In this document: in pieces, positions 59,371-64,000 of the stretch
Layout: each line of letters starts with the position of its first letter
How positions within the stretch are numbered: the first letter of the stretch is position 1
Assembly (NCBI GenBank): GCA_026874595.1
Contig: CM049310.1
Coordinates: 16,904,058-16,968,057, forward strand
Length of the DNA stretch: 64,000 nt
Source: Sipunculus nudus
Lineage: Eukaryota; Annelida; Sipuncula; Golfingiida; Sipunculidae
Direction of reading: 5' to 3'
Notes under the pieces: generated by a model
The model's input: only the letters and a program-made list of their open reading frames with translations
What the model was told of the DNA's origin: nothing
Database searches by the model: none
Program-made: the position numbers and the translations under genes

Positions 59371-59408
59371 CTCTGAAGAAAAACAACACTGTTAATTCAA
59401 ACCAGTCT

Positions 59409-59436
59409 GTTTCACGGGATGCGACCCGATCATCAG
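59409..59436 (-). ncRNA. Hammerhead-ribozyme-like core between two (TA)n tracts
   Basis: On the minus strand: CTGATGA, 16 nt (TCGGGTCGCATCCCGT), GAAAC. The CUGAUGA and GAAA boxes are canonical, and CGGG/CCCG can form helix II, but the helix-closing position is T opposite T. An 'ACTG...CAGT' hairpin follows but does not give a clean helix III with a UH site. Upstream 'accacattcac' would be one strand of helix I. Motifs like this are known from Penelope-like elements and retrozymes. The motif is flanked on both sides by TA repeats. Activity is unproven and doubtful. Confidence 0.4.
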
Positions 59437-59452
59437 GTGAATGTGGTTAGAA

Positions 59453-59453
59453 T

Positions 59454-59486
<33 letters not shown>

Positions 59487-59488
59487 AT
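59453..59488. repeat. (TA)n(TG)n microsatellite
   Basis: A TA tract passing into TG, directly right of the hammerhead-like motif. Confidence 0.95.
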
Positions 59489-59547
59489 AAATTGATCATT
59501 ATTTGTTGTTAAACAGGTAAAGATTTAGATACATTATCAATGGGAAT

Positions 59548-60964
59548 GTGCTGTCTTCGCAACAATCATACATGAAAGGTAGAACTCGGTTAGTTTTAGT
59601 AGGGGATGTGACATCAGGAAAGGCAGTCTTGAGCTGTGGTGTTCCTCAGGGGTCTATACTGGGACCGGTACTATATAATTTGTACACATCCCCTATAGGA
59701 GATATATGTAGGACACATAATGTTAGTTTTATGTATTATGCTGATGACACACAATTATATATGCCATTTTAATCAGGATCACAAATGAGTAGGAATAATG
59801 TTATCAGGAAATTAGAAAACTGTGTTAGGGACATCAGACTCTGGATGAAGACAAAATTGTTAAAACTGAATGATGAAAAAACAGAATGAATTGTTTTTGG
59901 TACACAACAGCAGTTAAATAAAATTCGTGAATTTGCAGTTCCAATAGGTGAAGATAACATCACCGCAAAACCTGTAGTGAGAAATTTAGGATACTATATG
60001 GACTGACCAATGAAACGCAAAGAACATATAAGCAAACTTTGTCGTTCTTCTTACCTGACACTGAAGAATATTAACAAGGTTATACAGTCATTAACAACAG
60101 AAACTATTCAAATTTTAATTCAAGGGTTAGTTTTTATCCGCCTGGATTACTGCAACAGCCTTTTGCTTGGTGCACATGAATGTTTTATAACAAAACTACA
60201 GTTGATTCAGAATATGGCAGCTCGCACAGTGCGTGGCCTTAGAAAGTATGAGAGAATATCTCCAGTGCTTCAAGATCTTCACTTCATCTTCTTAAAATTA
60301 GAGAAAGAATCAGTTATAAGTTCTTGTGCTTATTATCGGCTTCTGTGGCTCAGGGGTAGAGCGCAGGACTCAAAGCCGGGAGATCGTGAGTTCGAACCTC
60401 AGCCGAGGCGGTGAGATTTTTCACGGTCGGCCCCCACCCAGGCTGAGCGCTCAGCAGCCTTAATGGGAAGGTCGTGCCCAACGGCCGTGTTTCACTCACA
60501 AACGAGTGCGCTGTTCGGGGCTCCTCGGTGGTATGATAACCAACCCAGGGCCCGCAGGTGCAGCAGTCACCAGGCCTGGTGTGATACTGCCCTGTCACGT
60601 AGTCCGAAACCGGAATGGAAATCTGCAGATGTACATATAATTAGTAAAGCTAGCATTAAAAAATGGAAGCGGTTACCTCCAACAACAAACAAATTTTAAA
60701 AAAGTTCTGTGCTAGTTTAACAGTGTGTCAGTAGGTCAGCTCCAGTATATTGGCAATTATTTCTTGAATATGAACATAGGAGAGCCTTAAGATCGCAATG
60801 TAATGACAAACTGCCGGTTCCAAAAGCAAATTGGATCAAGTTAGACTATCATCTTTTGCAAAAGTAGGTCCCCGCCTGCGCAATGAATTACCAACATTTG
60901 TGAAGAATAGTCAATCTCTTAATGTTTTTAAATCCAGACTTAAAACATTTTTATTCCGCAAATC
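59548..60964 (+). pseudogene. Reverse transcriptase remnant of the L2/CR1-like LINE
   Basis: Recognisable blocks are SYMKGRT, SCGVPQGSILGPVLYNLY, and the catalytic YADD at 59737-59748 followed by TQLYM. Later come LRNLGYY-like (VVRNLGYYMD), HISKLCRSSYLTLKNINK, RLDYCNSLLLGAH and LQLIQNMAARTV. Beyond the SINE the usual C-terminal end is still readable in another frame: SFAKVGPRLRNELP and FKSRLKTFLFRKSY. In-frame stops occur near 59770, 59887 and 60004, with a frameshift near 60285. Upstream RT motifs and the endonuclease are absent. The order matches CR1/L2-type proteins; assignment between CR1 and L2 rests on the 3' stem-loop. Confidence 0.85.
60331..60701 (+). mobile_element. tRNA-derived SINE, family copy D (intact)
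   Basis: Starts 'tattatcggcttctgtggct' and has a tRNA-like head with TGGCTCAGGGGTAGAGCGC (A-box) and GTGAGTTCGAACCTC (B-box). The body contains 'aaggtcgtgcccaacggcc' and 'actcacaaacgagtgcgc'; the tail reads 'aaatctgcagatgtacat', 'gtaaagctagcattaaaa' and 'ggttacctcc'. The duplication AAGTTCTTGTGCT (60318-60330) returns as AAGTTCTGTGCT (60702-60713). It sits inside the LINE's RT frame and is thus the youngest layer of this nest. Any protein frame through it is an artefact. No long poly(A). Confidence 0.9.
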
Positions 60965-61138
60965 ATATCATATTGCTTATAGTTGATTGGATCTTAGTTC
61001 AATTTATAATATAATTCATACTATATTTTACTGCTGCACAGCTATGATTTTTAAATATTATGATAATATTTAATGTGTAAAGCGCTTTTGATATGTTATG
61101 TTTTCATTATAAAAAGCGCTATTTAAATAAATTAGTAT

Positions 61139-61165
61139 TATATATATACATATATATACATACAC

Positions 61166-61204
<39 letters not shown>
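61139..61204. repeat. (TA)n-rich microsatellite
   Basis: TATATACATATATA followed by a long TA tract, between the LINE 3' end and the right end of the hAT-like element. Confidence 0.95.
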
Positions 61205-61209
<5 letters not shown>

Positions 61210-61364
61210 TCATCCCCCCCCCCCCACCCTGGAAGAAAAATTGACGCCACTGTAAACAAGCCTAAATATGGCTGGGCAGATGAAAGCGGGCTTTCCCACG
61301 GGCCTGGATAATTAATCGCGGGCTATTATCGAAGTCCAAGGTGGGCGACGAGCGTGTCATCTGC

Positions 61365-61575
61365 TCAACGGGCCGCGGTCGCCACGGGCCAGTGGTCGTG
61401 ATACGGGGGCTCATCTAAAGGTCGGGACCAAAAAAGGTGGTCGTTGATACCGGGATGGTCGTGTTACCAAAGTGTTTCATATGGTAATTTATATTAAACT
61501 ATTCTGGGATCAAGAAAAGTGGTCGTGTTAGCGGGGTTGTCGTGTTAGGGGGGTGGTCGTAATGCGGGAGTTCAC
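61365..61575 (+). repeat. Short GTCGTG-based degenerate repeat
   Basis: The word 'ggtcgt(g)' followed by 'tta/ata/tga', then 'cgggg', recurs irregularly: 'ggtcgtgatacgggggctc', 'ggtcgttgataccgggatgg', 'ggtcgtgttagcggggttg', 'gtcgtgttaggggggtgg' and 'tcgtaatgcgggagttc'. The period is about 16-20 bp at the right end. Non-coding, distinctly G-rich on this strand. Confidence 0.55.
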
Positions 61576-61965
61576 TATATATACATAAATTCTAAACACA
61601 TAAAAAAAATGTCCTGTGAAACAGGGAAAGAAAATTTTTTTTTTTTAAATCCCACCCGATACTGATGTAACTTGAATGGTTCAGTATCTACGGCCGTTCG
61701 GTACTGTATTAATTAGAATTCGTGATTTATATAGCAATATCACTGATAAACGATCATCTTTAATTATCTCTTGCTCGTTAGTGTAAATGATTTATCAAAC
61801 CTGTTATCACTCGTTATATTTATGGTGACAAGGTGGTTTAATGTAATGAATATATTGTATAGTTCGTGGCATTCATAATTAATACACCCCTCCTGTAAAT
61901 GTATAACACATCCCTTCTGGAACAGACTGGCACCTTACAAATTATGTTAAACTCTTTCTCTATGC
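61576..61965. other. Intergenic sequence, nothing recognised
   Basis: AT-rich; ends in an ATGT/ATCT-type microsatellite at about 61968-62010. Confidence 0.45.
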
Positions 61966-62019
61966 ATGTATGTATATATGTATGTATGTATCTATCTATC
62001 TATATATATATAAATTGCT

Positions 62020-62150
62020 CAGGGGAAAATTTCGGGCCGATCTTGGAATCGAACCCATGTCGGTGGCGCACATGTCCGGCGTTCCAACCGCTTCTCTAGT
62101 AAAGCAAGCTTCACTAGCGAGACAGTTCGGTCCGTTTTTATGTCACCCCG
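62020..62150 (-). mobile_element. tRNA-derived SINE piece, second family, copy 1
   Basis: On the minus strand 'actagagaagcggttggaac' (A-box region) is followed by 'gccggacatgtgcgccaccg' and a perfect B-box in 'catgggttcgattccaag'. The downstream part ends in the tetranucleotide/TA tract. Shares 'gaacccatgtcggtggcgca'-type sequence with the copy at 62320. Confidence 0.6.
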
Positions 62151-62317
62151 TAACACACCCCTTCTTAAGAGCGTTCTGCTATCAGAACAAGACAATCCTA
62201 GGAGGCACACCTTCGGTGAACTAGGTGGCGGTAATTGGCTTATTACTTCAAATTACCATTCCCCGGGCCACAAAGTATACCGTTACGTTGGACGAGCCCC
62301 CATTTGTTACGAAGACA

Positions 62318-62450
62318 AATTTTTTCAGGGGGAAATATATATCCCGATAAGGGATTCGAACCCAATTCGGTGGCGCACATGTTCGATAGCCGATTGGCGA
62401 ATCATCTCCAAGACAGGGGAAACATATAATAGAGGGCTTAGTCTGAAGTC
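62318..62450 (-). mobile_element. tRNA-derived SINE piece, second family, copy 2
   Basis: On the minus strand 'ttcgccaatcggctatcgaa' is followed by 'catgtgcgccaccgaattgg' and the B-box-like GGTTCGAATCCC, then 'ttatcgggatatatatttcc'. It is offset by about 310 bp from copy 1 in the same orientation, suggesting local duplication or two insertions. Frames through it, with GIEP/SVAHM-like words, are antisense tRNA artefacts. Confidence 0.6.
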
Positions 62451-62451
62451 A

Positions 62452-62685
62452 AGAAGAAAAGCACGAAGCTCAGGCCACGTGACATCTTTTTTTTTCTTGT
62501 TCTAAGCCACCCTAAGGTCGAGGTTAAGATGTAAAATATACAAAACCGTAGTCACGTGTCCTCAGTATGCCTAAGTGATAATGCAGCACCGAAAGGGTGA
62601 GGCCACGAAATGAAAAGTACAACGGTCTGGTTATGTCTCCTTTGTCCTGAATAGTCACAGAGGTCGAGAGATGAATTAAACAAAG
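62452..62685. other. Intergenic sequence, nothing recognised
   Basis: Less AT-rich than average, with two similar 'gtcacgt(g/a)' patches. No supported gene. Confidence 0.4.
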
Positions 62686-62687
62686 CC

Positions 62688-62858
62688 TTAGTCACGTAGC
62701 GTCGGTATTTCTGGTTCATCTGGACCGACCCTTGCCGTCACGCTCAGCAAATGGTCCTCGCTTGGTCATTTCAGACCTGGCAGCCCTTCACTGCTACTGA
62801 AGGAAGCCATGTCGGACATTGGCGCAGCAGCCAATGCCATCGCCACGGCCCAGGTGTA
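62688..62858 (+). CDS. Candidate 3'-terminal coding exon, unknown gene
   Basis: An open stretch of about 56 codons follows an upstream stop and ends at a TAA (62856-62858). The C-terminal peptide reads GSPSLLLKEAMSDIGAAAN then AIATAQV, with GC-rich third positions unlike the flanking DNA. A possible acceptor 'tggtcatttcag|acc' lies at about 62774. No homologous family is recognised, no polyadenylation signal was pinned down and no other exon was found. Chance is the main alternative. Confidence 0.2.
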
Positions 62859-62859
62859 A

Positions 62860-64000
62860 TTGACGTTTGCATTCTGATGAGGAGGCAAGGATTTGCCGGC
62901 TCGCTGAATGCCGAGACGGATTGAAGGTATTTGACACATAGTCGAGTCGTGTGTCAAGGCCCGCCACTCATTATCAAATCTTTAGCGGTTGTTGTGTCTG
63001 GAAATCCCAGTGAGTTCTCGCCTTCCGTCTGACTTTTTTTTCGATTTTCCATGAAAATCTGTCCTATTTTATTGATTTATTTGTATAAAAAATCAGTTGT
63101 GTGATTTTGTGTTCCGGTTATGATTACTCATTATATGTAATAAATTTAATTTGAATATCCCGCAGGAACTACAATAAAATCCAATCAACTGACACTTTAA
63201 TAAACATGTGGTATAGGTATTCTCACAAGTCACCATTCCATGCAGATAGCTATGTTGATTGCGGTATGTAGAGATTCTCCATCTTAAGAGAATCTCGGGA
63301 GAATTTACGAGATTCCAAACATTTTGCTTTGATGGTCTAGCGGGGTGCTGGGTATGTGTGTGCGGGGGGGGGGGGGGTAGCTTTGTGGCTTCGACCCGGG
63401 GATTTCCTTCGATTTTTATTGAAAACATTTCCCAAAAATTAATTTTACATTACTTCTTAATTAATATAAGTGTTATATACATTCAAAAGCCTAGAATGTA
63501 TTTGCTTCAAACGTCCTTGATATCCCTGCATGTGATTTCACTGTATTCCATATGTATTTTTGTTTTCGTATTTTGGATACATAATACAATACCGTAGTTC
63601 CCGTGATAATAACAATGCTTTACTTGCCTTTCTAAATCTTAGAATTTTTTTTATATATCAAATGATTTCGCGTTCTTCAGCCATACTTAGGCGCAATTGA
63701 TGTATCGTTTGCGTGTTTTTCAATTCACATGCCGTGAGGTAAAACATAAGAATTTTCAATTACCTAATCAGCGGGATGGTAATCTGAAATTTAAAATAAC
63801 CCGGGCAGTAAAGCTTATTCGATTTAAGGTTGCCCGGGGGGGGGGCAACCTGGAATGATGATAGCCAGAAATACGCCTTAATTTACACTAACAAATAGGC
63901 TTTCTGGTAAACTAAGAATCTAATTAGCTGTTAAAAATAGACAGAGATGAATGAAATCGCGCTTGTTTCGCTTTTTCTAAGCTCACTTTTTTTCTATAAT
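62860..64000. other. Intergenic sequence with G-runs
   Basis: No gene is supported. G-runs at 63365-63377 and 63837-63846. A block at about 63776-63850 resembles the GGGTAATCT repeat at 38171. Confidence 0.45.

Larger units (their letters stand above)
59525..61137 (+). mobile_element. L2/CR1-like LINE, 5'-truncated, split by a SINE
   Basis: The coding part starts inside the reverse transcriptase. After the frame ends, the tail shows 'gtaaagcgcttttgatatg' and 'aaaaagcgctatttaaataa', a self-complementary GCGCTTTT/AAAAGCGC stem-loop characteristic of L2/CR1-type 3' ends. No poly(A) follows; it runs into a (TA)n tract. A SINE interrupts it at 60331-60701 with its own duplication. It lies wholly inside the hAT-like element. 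Confidence 0.85.
59051..61252. mobile_element. hAT-like element with nested insertions, 2202 bp
   Basis: The 8-bp duplication TAAACAAG lies at 59043-59050 and 61253-61260. The element starts CAGGGGCGTCAATATAGG and ends ...AAATTGACGCCACTG, giving short imperfect inverted repeats (CAGNGGCGTCAAT). Each end then has a G- or C-run. CAG...CTG ends with an 8-bp duplication are the signature of hAT transposons. No transposase is visible. The interior is mostly foreign: (TA)n tracts, a hammerhead-like motif and an L2/CR1-like LINE with a SINE in it. The original element was probably a short non-autonomous one of a few hundred bp. Confidence 0.8.

Noticed and set aside
60010-60598. Protein frames reading through 60331-60598
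   Set aside because: They read from the LINE into the inserted SINE, or antisense through the SINE.
61899-62505. Several 63-121 codon frames on both strands
   Set aside because: They run through microsatellite and tRNA-like SINE pieces; words such as LGIEPMS are antisense tRNA artefacts.

Overview
This window looks like AT-rich nuclear DNA from a marine invertebrate, most likely a bivalve mollusc. It has no dense gene order and no bacterial-style operons. Instead it carries long non-coding tracts, many microsatellites, tRNA-derived SINEs, LINE remnants (L1/Tx1-like and L2/CR1-like), LTR copies and short cut-and-paste elements. Some of the repeats resemble ones common in bivalve genomes: units rich in 'gacagacagacatac' or 'acggacgg', and dispersed blocks containing 'ttcatgagattccgt' and 'cgaacggggacgaacgca'. 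The species assignment is inference. No complete host gene could be identified; at best there are two candidate coding exons (28774-28992 and 62688-62858).

Layout. 1-5.6 kb: intergenic, with three stretches of dispersed repeat. 5.65-7.61 kb: a minisatellite of about 29-30 bp units, split by a ~697-bp transposon-like insertion with an 8-bp target duplication. 11.16-12.67 kb: a CpG/CGTACG-rich repeat split by a 705-bp PIF/Harbinger-type MITE (30-bp terminal inverted repeats, TTA duplication). 14.4, 27.9, 34.2 and 60.3 kb: four copies of one tRNA-derived SINE family. 21.37-22.86 and 48.66-50.24 kb: two related tandem-repeat elements with units of ~310-320 bp, each unit carrying a CTCF-like GCGCCCCCTAGNGG box. 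23.85-24.13 kb: perfect 61-bp inverted repeats around an 85-bp loop with a hammerhead-like core. 24.63, 29.93, 34.49 and 53.21 kb: four solo LTRs of one family. 26.2, 36 and 37.4 kb: other tandem or inverted repeats. 44.16 kb: an 86-bp TA-flanked mini-element.

The right quarter (53.2-62.5 kb) is a stack of nested insertions. A solo LTR is interrupted at 53468-55307 by a tandem array of ~313-bp units, each with a tRNA-like RNA polymerase III promoter. That array has an inverted head and a 13-bp target duplication. Next comes a 5'-truncated L1/Tx1-like LINE on the minus strand with a 16-bp target duplication. It is followed by an hAT-like element with an 8-bp duplication; inside lie (TA)n tracts, a second hammerhead-like core and an L2/CR1-like LINE, which is itself interrupted by a SINE. 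Two antisense tRNA-like SINE pieces follow at 62 kb.

The genes here are all selfish or non-coding, so there is no host pathway to describe. The most notable items are the tRNA-like array inserted in the LTR, the perfect-hairpin/hammerhead-like element at 23.9 kb, the transposon that split a minisatellite, and the CTCF-like repeat units.
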